Part shown: positions 42,107-52,650 of the stretch, in pieces
How the letters are laid out: each line of letters starts with the position of its first letter
How positions within the stretch are numbered: position 1 is the first letter of the stretch
NCBI GenBank assembly: GCA_023411575.1
Contig: JAEYOP010000008.1
Coordinates: forward strand, 17,639 to 81,638
DNA length: 64,000 bases
Direction of reading: 5' to 3'
DNA from: Bacillota bacterium
GTDB taxonomy: Bacteria; Bacillota; Clostridia; Acetivibrionales; DTU013
Program-made: the position numbers and the translations under genes
Notes under the pieces: model-generated
Database searches by the model: none
What the model was told of the DNA's origin: nothing
What the model saw: the letters and a program-made list of their open reading frames with translations, nothing else

Positions 42107-43168
42107 ATGGAAGATTCATTTCAGAGAAAAAAGACCCGGAAAATCCGTGTCGGTTCTCTTTCAATCGGCGGCGACGCGCCGATCACCGTACAGTCGATGA
42201 CCAACACGGACACCAGAAACACAGCCGCGACGATCGAACAGATCAAGCGGCTGGAGGAAGCGGGCTGCGATATTGTCCGGATTGCGGTGCCGGACAGCGA
42301 AGCGGCGGAAGCCGTCAAAAGCATCCGGAAGGCAATCGGCATTCCGCTGGTTGCCGATATCCACTTTGATTACCGCCTTGCGCTGGCCTGCATTGAAAAC
42401 GGCGCGGACAAGATCCGCCTGAATCCCGGCAACATCGGGGACAGCAGCCGGGTCAAAAAGGTGGTGGACCTGGCGAAGGCCAGGGGGATTCCGATCCGAA
42501 TCGGGGTGAATTCCGGTTCGCTGGAGAAACCCATCCTTGAAAAATACGGGGGAGTGACAGCCGAGGGAATGGTGGAAAGCGCCCTTGGCCATGCGCGGCT
42601 CCTGGAAGAGCTGGGATATGAGGAAATTGCATTTTCCCTGAAGGCGTCCAGTGTGCCGATGACCATAGAGGCCTATCGTTTGATGTCCCGGAAGACCGAT
42701 TATCCGCTGCACATAGGGGTGACGGAAGCCGGGACGCTGTTCGCGGGCACGGTGAAGTCCGCCGCGGGGCTGGGATGCCTTCTGGCGGAGGGCATCGGGG
42801 ATACGCTCCGGGTTTCGCTGACAGGCGACCCGGTAGAAGAGATCAAAGTCGGAATCGAATTGCTGAAAGCGCTCGGTATCCGCAAGGACGGCGTGGAGTT
42901 CGTTTCCTGTCCCACCTGCGGCCGCTGCAGGATCGACCTGATCCAGGTCGCCAATGAAGTGGAGCAAAGGCTGGCGGGAAGCAAGAAAAATATCCGGGTC
43001 GCCGTGATGGGCTGCGCCGTCAACGGTCCCGGCGAAGCGCGGGAAGCGGATATCGGCATTGCCGGCGGCGACGGCGAAGCGCTTCTGTTCAAAAAGGGCA
43101 AAATCATCCGTAAAATTCCGCAGGACCGAATTGCGGACGAACTGATTGCAGAGATAGAGAAGCTGTGA
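42107..43168 (+). CDS. ispG: 4-hydroxy-3-methylbut-2-enyl diphosphate synthase
   Basis: A 353-residue iron-sulfur enzyme of the MEP pathway. The N-terminal barrel has PITVQSMTNTDTRN, and the cluster cysteines lie in SCPTCGRC (about 268-275) and GCAVNGPGEAR (about 303). Start ATG 42107 lies after a GGGGGG run; a TTG at 42089 would add six residues. Confidence 0.97.
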   Translation: MEDSFQRKKTRKIRVGSLSIGGDAPITVQSMTNTDTRNTAATIEQIKRLEEAGCDIVRIAVPDSEAAEAVKSIRKAIGIPLVADIHFDYRLALACIENGADKIRLNPGNIGDSSRVKKVVDLAKARGIPIRIGVNSGSLEKPILEKYGGVTAEGMVESALGHARLLEELGYEEIAFSLKASSVPMTIEAYRLMSRKTDYPLHIGVTEAGTLFAGTVKSAAGLGCLLAEGIGDTLRVSLTGDPVEEIKVGIELLKALGIRKDGVEFVSCPTCGRCRIDLIQVANEVEQRLAGSKKNIRVAVMGCAVNGPGEAREADIGIAGGDGEALLFKKGKIIRKIPQDRIADELIAEIEKL

Positions 43169-43193
43169 CAATTTTTCAAAGGGGAAGTTACAA

Positions 43194-46100
43194 ATGTTGG
43201 ATCCGGCAATAAACAAAAGCTTTGTGGAACTGTTTCCCGACCTGAGTCTTGGCGGGGAAGTACTGGATTTTTTCAAAGAGGTCCGAATCAACAGTCTCGG
43301 GATGTTCAAAAAAACGGGCAAGCTTGTGGCAAAAGCCACCGCCTCCCGCCTTATTCCGGCCGCTCTTGCCGCCCAGGTCGAGCAGGCTCTCACGGCGGCT
43401 TTCTCCATGACGGTGGAGATCAAATTGAAATTTGAACTCGATACGCCTTTTGAGGAGCTTCTGGCAGCGTATTGGGACAGCGTCGTCTATACGGTCAATT
43501 CCAACGTGGCGTTGAGCCGGGGGATGCTGGTCGGCTGCGAATGGGAGCTGGACAAGGACAAGCTGGAGGTGAGGCTTGCCACCGGCGGGAGCAGAATCCT
43601 TCAGACCCAGGGCGTCGACCGGCTCATCGAGGATTTGATTTTCGATGCGTTCGGCCGGAAAATGGCGGTCCGGTTCTCGGACCGTGAGCTGGACCAGGAT
43701 TTCCGGGAAAAATACCTGGAATTCAAGGAAGGCGAGGAGGCCAGAGCCCACAGCATGGCCCTGGCGGAAGAAAAGGCGTCGGCTTCCGGGCCGAAGAAGC
43801 AGCGGCGAAAGGAAACCGACTCCAATGATTCGCAGGTGCTGGAGGTCATTCTCGGCAAGAATTTCAACGACAGCCTGATGAAAATGAACGAGGTTACCCA
43901 GGATTCGGGAAAAGTAGCGTTCTGCGGGGATATCGCCAACGTGGAGTTCCGGGAAATAAGAGGGAACCGGTATCTTTGCTCTTTTGACATAACGGATTAC
44001 ACAAGCTCCCTTACGGTTAAATTCTTTTTGCAGAAGGACGATTACGACCTTCGCGTGGAACAGATCCGCAACGGGCTGTACTTCAAGGTGCGGGGGGAAG
44101 CCCAGTTCGACAAGTTTTCCAAGGAGCTGGCCGTGATGGCCACCGATATCCTGCAGCTTGAAAAGAAGTGCAAGATGGACAACGCAGAGGTAAAAAGGGT
44201 CGAACTGCACCTGCACACCCAGATGAGCTCGATGGACGCTGTCACTACGGCGGAGAAACTGGTCGAGCGCGCTGCAAAATGGGGCCACAGGGCGGTCGCC
44301 ATAACGGACCACGGAGTGGTGCAGGCCTATCCGGAAGCCTGCAGCGCGGGGAAAAAGCATAAGATCAAGGTGATCTACGGCATCGAATGCTATCTTCTGG
44401 ACAACGAACCGCCCATCGTCTATACGGGGGCGAGAAGCGGCGCAGGCCAGGCGGCGGCCGCCTCCGGCCATTCCATAGACGGCGGCTTCGTCGTATTCGA
44501 CATCGAGACAACGGGCCTGTATGCGGAAAAGGACAAGATTACGGAGATCGGGGCGGTCAAGCTGCTGAACGGAAAGGTGACCGACACCTTCAGCACCTTT
44601 ATCAACCCGGGGATCGCGATTCCCGAGTTTATTACCAAGCTCACGGGCATCAACGACGCCATGGTGGCGGATGCGCCGGGAATAGAAGAGGTTCTGGACC
44701 GTTTTCTTGCCTTTGTGGGCGACCTGCCGGTGGTGGCGCACAACGCCTCCTTTGACACCGGGTTTATCAAATACCAGGCCAGGGCGGCAGGACGGAAGTT
44801 CGACAATGCGATCATCGATACCCTTCAGATGAGCAGGAACCTTTTCCCCAAGCTCAGCCGGCACAAGCTGGATGTGGTGGCAAAGCACCTGGGCATCAAG
44901 CTGGAGAACCACCACAGGGCGGTGGATGATTCGATGGCGACGGCCGAGATCTTCCTGAAATGCCTTGAACTGTTGCGGGAAAAAGGCGTTGAGACCATTG
45001 CGGATATCGATAAGGCGTTTACCGGTCATTTCGACTACACGAAGGCCGACTCTTACCATGCGATCATCCTGGTGAAGAACAATACAGGGTTGAAAAACCT
45101 TTACAAAATCATATCCGAGTCCCACCTGAGCTTTTTTTACAAAAAGCCCCGGGTTCCCAAGAGCCTCCTGCTGAAGTACCGCGAAGGCCTTATCCTGGGG
45201 AGCGCCTGCGAAGCCGGCGAGCTGTACAGGGCCATTCTCAACGGCAAAAGCGACAGCGAAATCGAAAAGATTGCAAAGTTCTATGATTACCTGGAAATAC
45301 AGCCCCTGGGCAACAATGAATTCCTCGTATTGTCCGGGAAGGTTTCCGGGGAGGAAGAACTGAAGGAGATCAACCGGCGGATCGTCGGGCTGGGCGACAA
45401 GCTGGACAAGCCGGTGGTTGCCACCTGCGACGTCCATTTTATGGACCCGGGGGACGAGGTGTTCCGCAGGATCCTCATGGCCGGACAGGGCTATACGGAC
45501 GCCGACAGGCAGGCGCCCCTGTACCTGAGAACGACGGAAGAAATGCTGGCGGAGTTTGCCTACCTGGGCGCGGAAACTGCCTACAAGGTGGTCGTTGAAA
45601 ACACGAACCTGATTGCCGACATGACGGAATCGATCGTACCGATCCCGGCAGGCACCTATCCTCCGAAAATAGAAGGCTCGGAGGAAGAAATCGAGAAACT
45701 CGCCTATCAAAGGGCGCGGGAAATATACGGCGATCCGCTGCCGGAAATTGTTGAAAAAAGACTGGAGAGGGAATTGACCTCCATCATCAAGAACGGGTTC
45801 TCGATCATGTATCTTGTTGCGCAAAAGCTGGTTAAAAAATCCAACGACGACGGATACATCGTCGGGTCCAGGGGTTCCGTCGGGTCCTCCTTCGCGGCGA
45901 CGATGACCGGTATCACCGAGGTGAATCCCCTTGCGCCCCATTATATCTGCAAGCAGTGCAAATATTCCGAGTTTATTACGGACGGTTCCGTCGGCTCCGG
46001 TTTCGATCTCCCGAAAAAGGACTGTCCGGTATGCGGAGCCCCGTTGAAGGGAGACGGCCACGACATCCCCTTCGAGACCTTCCTGGGTTTTGACGGGGAC

Positions 46101-47528
46101 AAGGCGCCTGATATCGACCTGAATTTCTCCGGCGAGTACCAGGCTCAGGCCCACAAATACACGGAGGTGCTTTTCGGCAAGGGCAAGGTGTTCAAAGCGG
46201 GGACCATTGCTTCCGTTGCGGAAAAAACGGCCTACGGCTTTGTGAAAAAATACATGGAGGCCAAGGGGATCACGGTGACCAACGCGGAGATCAACCGGCT
46301 GGTGGCCGGCTGTACGGGCATCAAGCGCACCACCGGCCAGCACCCCGGCGGCATCATCGTCATCCCCCAGGACAACGACGTGACGGACTTCACGGCGATC
46401 CAGCATCCCGCGGACGATACGGCTTCGGATATCATCACGACGCATTTCGATTTCCACGCGCTCCACGATACGATCCTGAAATTGGACATCCTGGGTCATG
46501 ACGACCCGACCATGATCAAGTACCTGGAGGACCTGACCGGAATCAGGGTGGAGGATGTGCCGGTCAATGACGAGAAGGTCATGCAGCTTTTCCTGGGGAC
46601 GGACCCGCTGGGAGTCACCCCGAAGGACATCAACAGCGAAGTGGGCACCTTCGCCATGCCGGAGTTCGGTACGAAATTTGTCCGTCAGATGCTGCTGGAT
46701 ACCAAGCCAAAGACGTTTTCCGACTTGCTGCAGATATCCGGTCTCTCCCACGGCACGGACGTATGGCTGGGCAATGCGCAGGACCTTGTGAGAAACGGGA
46801 CCTGCACCATTTCCGAGGTAATCGGCACCAGGGACAATATCATGGTCTATCTGATGTACCGGGGCCTGAAGCCCAAGAGCGCCTTCAAGATTATGGAGGA
46901 TGTCCGGAAGGGAAAGGGCCTGAAGCCGGAGTATGAAGAAGAAATGAAAGAGCATGCGGTGCCGGCGTGGTATATTGAGTCCTGCAAAAAGATCAAATAC
47001 ATGTTCCCGAAGGCCCATGCCGCGGCGTACGTGCTGACGGCCATGCGGATCGGCTGGTACAAGGTTTACCATCCGATGGCTTTCTACGTGACCTACTTTA
47101 CAGTCCGGGCCGACGAATTCGACGCTTCTTTGATGGCACAGGGCAGGCAGAAGGTGCTGAACAAGATTTCCGAGTTGGAAAAGCTCGGGAATGCCATGAC
47201 GGCAAAGGACAAAAACGTCCTGACGATCCTCGAGGTTACCAATGAAATGTATGCCCGGGGCATCGGGTTCCTCCCCATCGACCTGTATAAGTCGGACGCC
47301 ACCCGGTTCCAGATGACGGAGACGGGCATCCGGCCTCCCCTCAACTCGCTGCAGGGCCTGGGGGCCTCTGCGGCCAACGCGATTGTGGAAGCGCGGGCCC
47401 AGGGGGAATTCATCTCCATCGAGGACCTCCGGAGCAGGGCGAAGGCCAGCAAGACCGTGATCGAAATCCTCCAGCAGAACGGATGCCTGGCAGGTCTGCC
47501 GGAAAGCAGCCAGATGAGCCTGTTTTAA
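43194..47528 (+). CDS. polC: DNA polymerase III subunit alpha, PolC type
   Basis: A 1444-residue Gram-positive replicative polymerase. In order: an N-terminal domain, an OB fold (about 220-330), a PHP domain beginning ELHLHTQMSSMDAVT near residue 337, and an inserted DEDDh proofreading exonuclease (FDIETTG near 436, ending HRAVDDSMATAE). The PHP resumes after it. A four-cysteine zinc motif (CKQC about 919-922, CPVC about 944-947) is followed by the palm with PDIDLNFSGEYQ near 970, and the rest of the polymerase with a C-terminal helix-hairpin-helix region. Length matches Bacillus and Clostridium PolC. In many Firmicutes rimP follows directly; here a 12.5-kb sugar locus intervenes. Confidence 0.98.
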   Translation: MLDPAINKSFVELFPDLSLGGEVLDFFKEVRINSLGMFKKTGKLVAKATASRLIPAALAAQVEQALTAAFSMTVEIKLKFELDTPFEELLAAYWDSVVYTVNSNVALSRGMLVGCEWELDKDKLEVRLATGGSRILQTQGVDRLIEDLIFDAFGRKMAVRFSDRELDQDFREKYLEFKEGEEARAHSMALAEEKASASGPKKQRRKETDSNDSQVLEVILGKNFNDSLMKMNEVTQDSGKVAFCGDIANVEFREIRGNRYLCSFDITDYTSSLTVKFFLQKDDYDLRVEQIRNGLYFKVRGEAQFDKFSKELAVMATDILQLEKKCKMDNAEVKRVELHLHTQMSSMDAVTTAEKLVERAAKWGHRAVAITDHGVVQAYPEACSAGKKHKIKVIYGIECYLLDNEPPIVYTGARSGAGQAAAASGHSIDGGFVVFDIETTGLYAEKDKITEIGAVKLLNGKVTDTFSTFINPGIAIPEFITKLTGINDAMVADAPGIEEVLDRFLAFVGDLPVVAHNASFDTGFIKYQARAAGRKFDNAIIDTLQMSRNLFPKLSRHKLDVVAKHLGIKLENHHRAVDDSMATAEIFLKCLELLREKGVETIADIDKAFTGHFDYTKADSYHAIILVKNNTGLKNLYKIISESHLSFFYKKPRVPKSLLLKYREGLILGSACEAGELYRAILNGKSDSEIEKIAKFYDYLEIQPLGNNEFLVLSGKVSGEEELKEINRRIVGLGDKLDKPVVATCDVHFMDPGDEVFRRILMAGQGYTDADRQAPLYLRTTEEMLAEFAYLGAETAYKVVVENTNLIADMTESIVPIPAGTYPPKIEGSEEEIEKLAYQRAREIYGDPLPEIVEKRLERELTSIIKNGFSIMYLVAQKLVKKSNDDGYIVGSRGSVGSSFAATMTGITEVNPLAPHYICKQCKYSEFITDGSVGSGFDLPKKDCPVCGAPLKGDGHDIPFETFLGFDGDKAPDIDLNFSGEYQAQAHKYTEVLFGKGKVFKAGTIASVAEKTAYGFVKKYMEAKGITVTNAEINRLVAGCTGIKRTTGQHPGGIIVIPQDNDVTDFTAIQHPADDTASDIITTHFDFHALHDTILKLDILGHDDPTMIKYLEDLTGIRVEDVPVNDEKVMQLFLGTDPLGVTPKDINSEVGTFAMPEFGTKFVRQMLLDTKPKTFSDLLQISGLSHGTDVWLGNAQDLVRNGTCTISEVIGTRDNIMVYLMYRGLKPKSAFKIMEDVRKGKGLKPEYEEEMKEHAVPAWYIESCKKIKYMFPKAHAAAYVLTAMRIGWYKVYHPMAFYVTYFTVRADEFDASLMAQGRQKVLNKISELEKLGNAMTAKDKNVLTILEVTNEMYARGIGFLPIDLYKSDATRFQMTETGIRPPLNSLQGLGASAANAIVEARAQGEFISIEDLRSRAKASKTVIEILQQNGCLAGLPESSQMSLF

Positions 47529-47606
47529 ATTGCTTGCCCATAAAGGGAATTCTGTTTTGTTTGTCGAATATAGGAGTAAAAGTGTCTTTTTTTGAGGACG
47601 GCCAAA

Positions 47607-49214
47607 ATGGTTAAAATATTGTTGGTGGACGATGAACCGCGGCAGGTCAGGGCATTGGCAAACATCCTAACGAAGCTGGAGCCCGACTCCGAGGTGTATA
47701 CGGCGGGAGACGGCCGGGAGGCTCTTGATTTCATCCTGCAAAACCGGATCGATATCCTGATGACGGATATCCGGATGCCGGTGATGGACGGAATCGAATT
47801 GATCGAGAGGCTTTCGGAGCTCGGACAGAAAATCCGGATCGTCATATTGAGCGGATACGGCGAGTTTGAGTACGCGCAGAAGGCGATCCGTTTCGGCGTG
47901 CAGGACTATCTGGTCAAACCGATCAGCAGGGACAATCTGACGGAGCTGATGCAAAAATTCGTGCAGGGCATCCGGGAGGACCGGGAACAGCTTCAATCCC
48001 AGGAAGAGCTAAAAAAAAAATTAGATAGCACGCTGCCGGTATACCTCGACCGCCAGTTAAACAAATGGATCCGGGGCGGCCTCGACGGCGAAGGGCTGGG
48101 TGAAATCGCGTCCATATTCCCTTATAAAGGCTGTGGGGCCGTTATTGTCACGCACCTGGGCAAACCGCACGGGTCCGGGCCGGACGCCGGCGGAGAGCAA
48201 AAGGACAACCTGCTCCGGGAGCTGAAATATTTGCTCAAAGACGCGCTGAAGCCGCTGGGCCACTCCATCTCTTTCGGCCTGGAAGGCTTCCCGGAACTGC
48301 TGGCGACAGTAATCAATTCGGATGAACCGTTTCAATTCACCGGGCAGGAACACTGGAAAAGGCTGAAGGATTTGATCGGCCATGTGAAAAATGAGCACGG
48401 CATTACGATTACTCTCGGCCTGAGCAGGTTTTCCGAGAATATATTCGAAGAGGTCGGAGAACGCTTCAGCGAAGCCCTTGCAGCGGCGGAGAGAAGGTTT
48501 TTCGCCGGGAGGGGAACCATCCTCTCCTTTGACGGCACCCGGCCGGAGCTTTCCAGGACCTTCAATCCCGGCACATTGGAAGCGGAGCTTTCCGAAGCGG
48601 TCAGGCACGGGGATACGGGCACGGTTGCCAGTATTGTGGGCAAAGCCTTTGAAAAAGTGAATGAAAACAGCAGCTGCGAACCTCAAAGGCTTAAAGAGGA
48701 ATGGGAGCATCTGGCGCTAAATCAGATCAAGGTGCTATTGCCCTTCCAGACGGAAGAGGAGTATAACCGGCTGGTACAGGAAACGAAAGCCGGTATCGCC
48801 GGGTGCGGGGACTACAGGGAATTGTGGCATTTCGTCAATAATATCCTGGGCAGGACGGCGGGGCTGTTTGTCCGGGAAAGCAGCCGAAACAGCGACGCTT
48901 CCATCGAAAAATGCAAAAAGTACCTGGATGCCAGCTACATGAAGGAGATCACCCTGGAAACGGTTGCGCAGCGGTACCATTTCAACCCGTCCTATTTTAG
49001 CAACCTATTCAAGAATTCCGTAGGAATCGGCTTTTCCGAGTATTTGAACAGCATCCGCATTCGGAATGCGCAAAGGCTTTTAAAGCAGACCGACGGCAGT
49101 ATGGCCGATATTGCCGCGAAAGTCGGCTTCCGGGATCCCGCTTATTTCAACAGGGCCTTCAAGCGCCAGACCGGCCTGTCCCCGTTGAAGTACCGTAAAC
49201 TGCATGAAGAATAG
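47607..49214 (+). CDS. AraC-family response regulator (YesN-like)
   Basis: A 535-residue DNA-binding regulator. The receiver domain (1-120) has phosphorylatable Asp54 in MTDIRMPVMDG and KPIS near 107. A long, poorly conserved middle follows, then a C-terminal AraC-type double helix-turn-helix (about 435-535) with ITLETVAQRYHFNPSYFSNL and DIAAKVGFRDPAYFNRAFKR. ATG 47607 follows GAGGAC. It directly precedes a YesM-like kinase and so should be its partner, controlling the downstream sugar-uptake genes. Confidence 0.92.
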   Translation: MVKILLVDDEPRQVRALANILTKLEPDSEVYTAGDGREALDFILQNRIDILMTDIRMPVMDGIELIERLSELGQKIRIVILSGYGEFEYAQKAIRFGVQDYLVKPISRDNLTELMQKFVQGIREDREQLQSQEELKKKLDSTLPVYLDRQLNKWIRGGLDGEGLGEIASIFPYKGCGAVIVTHLGKPHGSGPDAGGEQKDNLLRELKYLLKDALKPLGHSISFGLEGFPELLATVINSDEPFQFTGQEHWKRLKDLIGHVKNEHGITITLGLSRFSENIFEEVGERFSEALAAAERRFFAGRGTILSFDGTRPELSRTFNPGTLEAELSEAVRHGDTGTVASIVGKAFEKVNENSSCEPQRLKEEWEHLALNQIKVLLPFQTEEEYNRLVQETKAGIAGCGDYRELWHFVNNILGRTAGLFVRESSRNSDASIEKCKKYLDASYMKEITLETVAQRYHFNPSYFSNLFKNSVGIGFSEYLNSIRIRNAQRLLKQTDGSMADIAAKVGFRDPAYFNRAFKRQTGLSPLKYRKLHEE

Positions 49215-51086
49215 GTGATGTTTGTGAAAAAGCATGTAAGAAACCTGGTAAAAAAAACGGTTGAGTTCATAGACAACCTGAGCTTGAGGACGAAGCTGGT
49301 TTTTACCTATATCATCCTGATCACCGTTCCGATTTTGATCATCGGCTTCCGGTATTATGCCACCAGTACGGAGGTCATTACGGAAATCGCCAGTAAAAAT
49401 GCTTACGAAATCGTCAAGAAAAACAATGAGCTCATTGATACGAAATTGTCCCAGATCATGAACAACATTTCCACCCTCATAACGGACAAGGAATTGATCG
49501 ACGCTTTTGCCGGGGTGGATCCGAAGGATGATTACAAGGTCCTGCTTCTGGACAACAAGGTGAGCAATATTTTGAACAAGTATTTCCTCCAATCCCAGGA
49601 TATCTATTCCGCGCAGCTGGCTACCAGCTATTTCGTTTTCGCTCCCCGGTCCTTCACCATGACGACGGTAAAGAGCATCATCCCGAAGGACAGCTTTATC
49701 AATTCCAAAATATATACCGCCGCCAAAGAGCAAAGCGGCAAAATTATCTGGATTCCCACCTATGACTTTGAGAAAATGTTCGATCTCAAGTATCTGGAGG
49801 GCGTCAACATCGATTATCGGTATATGTTTTCCGCAGTCGTGGAGGTAAAGGGGACCTACTACGAAAACGGGGTCTATTCGAATCTGAAGGAGGATATTGA
49901 AAAGCCCATTCTTGTTTTGAACTTTAAAGAGGACTTTTTCAAGCAGATTTACAACAACAGCATACCGGTTGACAAAAGCTATTTCTTTGTGGTGACGAAG
50001 GACGGACAGATCGTTTCCCACACGAACCAGGAAATGGTGACGAAGCAGGCCGAACTGCCGTGGCTGGCCGGCCTGATCAAAAAGAAAAGCGGCATTAGCA
50101 CGGTGGAAATCGACGGCGAAAAAAGGATTGCCTGCTACAGTACCTCAAAGGTCACCGGCTGGGTTTCCGTCGTCATCGTCCCGCCGGAGCAGCTGGTGGA
50201 GTCCATTCTGCCGGTTATCCGGAACTACACGGTGTACGCCGCCATTTTACTCACTTTCCTGGCCATTCCCATCGCGTATTTTATTTCCATGAAAATTACC
50301 AATCCCATCAATAAGCTGATTAAGGCCATAAAGCGGACCGGCGAAGGGAATTTCGACCTGAAAATGAAGCAGGAAGGCAGCCGGGAGGCCAAGGAACTGA
50401 TTCACCGGTACAACATCATGAATGAACGGATCCAGAAGCTGATCAATGAAAACTATGAAACGAAAATAAGGGAGAAGGAAGCGGAAATCACGGCCTTGAG
50501 CCTGCAGCTGGACCCGCACTTCATGTACAACACCCTGAACCTGATCAGCCTGATCTCCATGGAAAACGGCCAGGATGAAATCAGCGAAATGCTGAACAGC
50601 CTGTCCAGGATGCTGAAGTATACCGTTAAGGCCAGGAAGGATCTCGTTCCCTTCAAAGATGACCTGGAATACCTGCAAAGCTATATCCATATCATGACAA
50701 AGCGCTTCGAAGGAAAGTTTTCAGTGGAGTACGATATGGATCCCCAGCTGCAAGACTACCTGGTGCCCAAGTTCTTTTTGCAGCCCTTTGTGGAAAATGC
50801 GCTGATCCATGGGTTTGGCTCCCTGAAGAGGCTGGGGGTATTGAAAATTTCCTGCCGGGCGGAGGACCAGACCGGCTATTTCAGCATAGAGGACAACGGC
50901 ATAGGGATGGACTCCGATACCATCGCCCAGATTATGGACCCGGACAAGAATTCCATCGGGATCAACAACGTGAACAACCGGATCAAGCTTATTTTTGGGG
51001 AGGCCTACGGAGTCCGGATCCAGTCCGAGCCGGACAAGGGCACAAAGGTAGTGCTCAACCTTCCTTTGCGCGGATCGGCAACATAA
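49215..51086 (+). CDS. YesM-like sensor histidine kinase
   Basis: A kinase of about 620 residues. A transmembrane helix (about 29-49), a large extracytoplasmic Cache-like sensor (about 50-330) and a second helix (about 335-357) lead into HAMP. The His_kinase domain has LQLDPHFMYNTLNLI (His about 435), and the ATPase has VENALIHGF and EDNGIGM. This family pairs with AraC-type regulators to sense sugars, often via a binding protein. The start is uncertain among GTG 49215, ATG 49218 and GTG 49224. It begins right after the regulator stop, and a binding-protein gene follows after 12 bases. Confidence 0.92.
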   Translation: MMFVKKHVRNLVKKTVEFIDNLSLRTKLVFTYIILITVPILIIGFRYYATSTEVITEIASKNAYEIVKKNNELIDTKLSQIMNNISTLITDKELIDAFAGVDPKDDYKVLLLDNKVSNILNKYFLQSQDIYSAQLATSYFVFAPRSFTMTTVKSIIPKDSFINSKIYTAAKEQSGKIIWIPTYDFEKMFDLKYLEGVNIDYRYMFSAVVEVKGTYYENGVYSNLKEDIEKPILVLNFKEDFFKQIYNNSIPVDKSYFFVVTKDGQIVSHTNQEMVTKQAELPWLAGLIKKKSGISTVEIDGEKRIACYSTSKVTGWVSVVIVPPEQLVESILPVIRNYTVYAAILLTFLAIPIAYFISMKITNPINKLIKAIKRTGEGNFDLKMKQEGSREAKELIHRYNIMNERIQKLINENYETKIREKEAEITALSLQLDPHFMYNTLNLISLISMENGQDEISEMLNSLSRMLKYTVKARKDLVPFKDDLEYLQSYIHIMTKRFEGKFSVEYDMDPQLQDYLVPKFFLQPFVENALIHGFGSLKRLGVLKISCRAEDQTGYFSIEDNGIGMDSDTIAQIMDPDKNSIGINNVNNRIKLIFGEAYGVRIQSEPDKGTKVVLNLPLRGSAT

Positions 51087-51098
51087 GGAGAACATGTT

Positions 51099-52508
51099 AT
51101 GAGGTCAAGGAACGTATTTCTATTTATTATCGCTGCGCTTCTTCTTGCTGCAAGCATTTGCACCTTAACCGCCGCATGCGGCGCGAAAGGGACGGACACG
51201 GGAACAGCCCGGGAACAGACCTCGGCCGCCGCCGGAAAAGACCCGGTAACCCTCCGGATGACCTATTGGGGCTCGCCGAATGAAAAGGCTGCCATCGAAA
51301 ACGCCTGCGGCAGGTTTACGGAAAAATACCCATGGATCACGGTGGAACCGATCCAGATCGCCAACGACGATTACAACCGGTCCCTGGTGGTGATGGAGGC
51401 CAACGGAAATTCTCCGGATATGGGCTATATGACCGCCGACCTGGGCGAGATATGGGCCAACGAAGGGAAATTCACCAACCTTTACGAGTTGTTTGCAAAG
51501 GACAAGGAACTGAAAAAAGAGGATTTCCTGGACAATATCTGGTACAAGACCGACAGGGACTATGCCTGGGGGATCGGAACGGCCGGCGAGTGCTTTGGCC
51601 TGTTCTACAACAGGGCGCTTCTGAAGGCGGCCGGAGTGGATTCGCTGCCTTCCAGGGCAAAGGATGCGATGAACTGGGAGGAATTTGTCGAGCTGGCAAA
51701 GAAGCTGACCCTGGACAAAAACGGAAGGAATGCGGCCGATCCGGCGTTCGACTCCGGCAATATCAAGCAGTTCGGCGTGATGTTCGAGACCTGGGCGGAA
51801 TCCCTGAACAACTTCATCTTCAGCAATGGCGGGCAATGGGTATCGGAGGATGGCAGGAGCTTTGCCCTTAATTCGCCGGAGACGGCGGATGCGATACAGA
51901 AGATAGCTGACCTGATCAATGTATATCATGTGGCGCCTTCGCCCCTCCAGGCCAAATCCTACCCTCCCCTGAACGTGGCCCTCCAGTCCCGGCTCACGGC
52001 CATGGCCGTCTGCGGCCAATGGCTCAACATCGACCTTGGCCGGGCCAATGCGGATTATGACATCGGGGTGCTTCCCGCCATGAAAAAAAGCATTACCATC
52101 AGCGTAAGCGGCGCAACGGTTTTCTTCCGGTCCTCCCATCATACGGAAGAAGCCTGGCTGCTTTTCAAATGGCTTTCCAATCCGGCGGATTCCATGGAAT
52201 TGTATGCGGACGGATTGTGGATGCCGACCCTGAAAAAATGGTATACCGATCCGGAGCTGGCGGGCAAATGGGCGGACGCCAATCCCGCGGCCCATCCCGC
52301 AGGCTTTCGGGAGGCCATCCTGAACCAGTTTCTTGAAAACGCCGTTCCCCAGCCAAGGTTTTACCTGAAAAACCAGGCGAAGATCGAGCCCATCGTCATC
52401 TCCGGACTGGATAAGGTCTGGCTTGGCGAAAAAACGGCGGCTGAAGCCCTGGCGGAAATCGAGGCAAAAATCCGGCCGGAGTTCAAAGGCCGGTATGACG
52501 TCGATTGA
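51099..52508 (+). CDS. extracellular sugar-binding lipoprotein 1
   Basis: A 469-residue family-1 solute-binding protein. A hydrophobic signal ends in the lipobox LTAAC with Cys27, then a short Thr/Ala/Ser linker. The mature part starts VTLRMTYWGSPNEKAAIEN and is closely related to the second binding protein at 52651, most residues matching in order from the WGSP motif to the end. It sits immediately after the kinase, so it may be the sensing partner, the transport partner, or both (inference). It has its own AAGGAG ribosome site. Confidence 0.92.
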   Translation: MRSRNVFLFIIAALLLAASICTLTAACGAKGTDTGTAREQTSAAAGKDPVTLRMTYWGSPNEKAAIENACGRFTEKYPWITVEPIQIANDDYNRSLVVMEANGNSPDMGYMTADLGEIWANEGKFTNLYELFAKDKELKKEDFLDNIWYKTDRDYAWGIGTAGECFGLFYNRALLKAAGVDSLPSRAKDAMNWEEFVELAKKLTLDKNGRNAADPAFDSGNIKQFGVMFETWAESLNNFIFSNGGQWVSEDGRSFALNSPETADAIQKIADLINVYHVAPSPLQAKSYPPLNVALQSRLTAMAVCGQWLNIDLGRANADYDIGVLPAMKKSITISVSGATVFFRSSHHTEEAWLLFKWLSNPADSMELYADGLWMPTLKKWYTDPELAGKWADANPAAHPAGFREAILNQFLENAVPQPRFYLKNQAKIEPIVISGLDKVWLGEKTAAEALAEIEAKIRPEFKGRYDVD

Positions 52509-52650
52509 CGGAATGCGGAAATCCTCCAAAGAAAGTACAATAAAACAAAATTCTTAAAATATTCAGGTGCCTTTTTCATTTTATAATCGGATTATTAGGA
52601 GACTGCAGCTCTTACACAATCCCGAAAATATGAAGGAGGTACATCTTTTT

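Noticed and set aside
43188..47072. A minus-strand open frame of about 1294 codons opposite polC
   Set aside because: It lies entirely within or against the clearly coding polC frame, has no recognisable domain and shows the His/Arg/Leu-rich composition typical of an antisense frame in GC-rich DNA.
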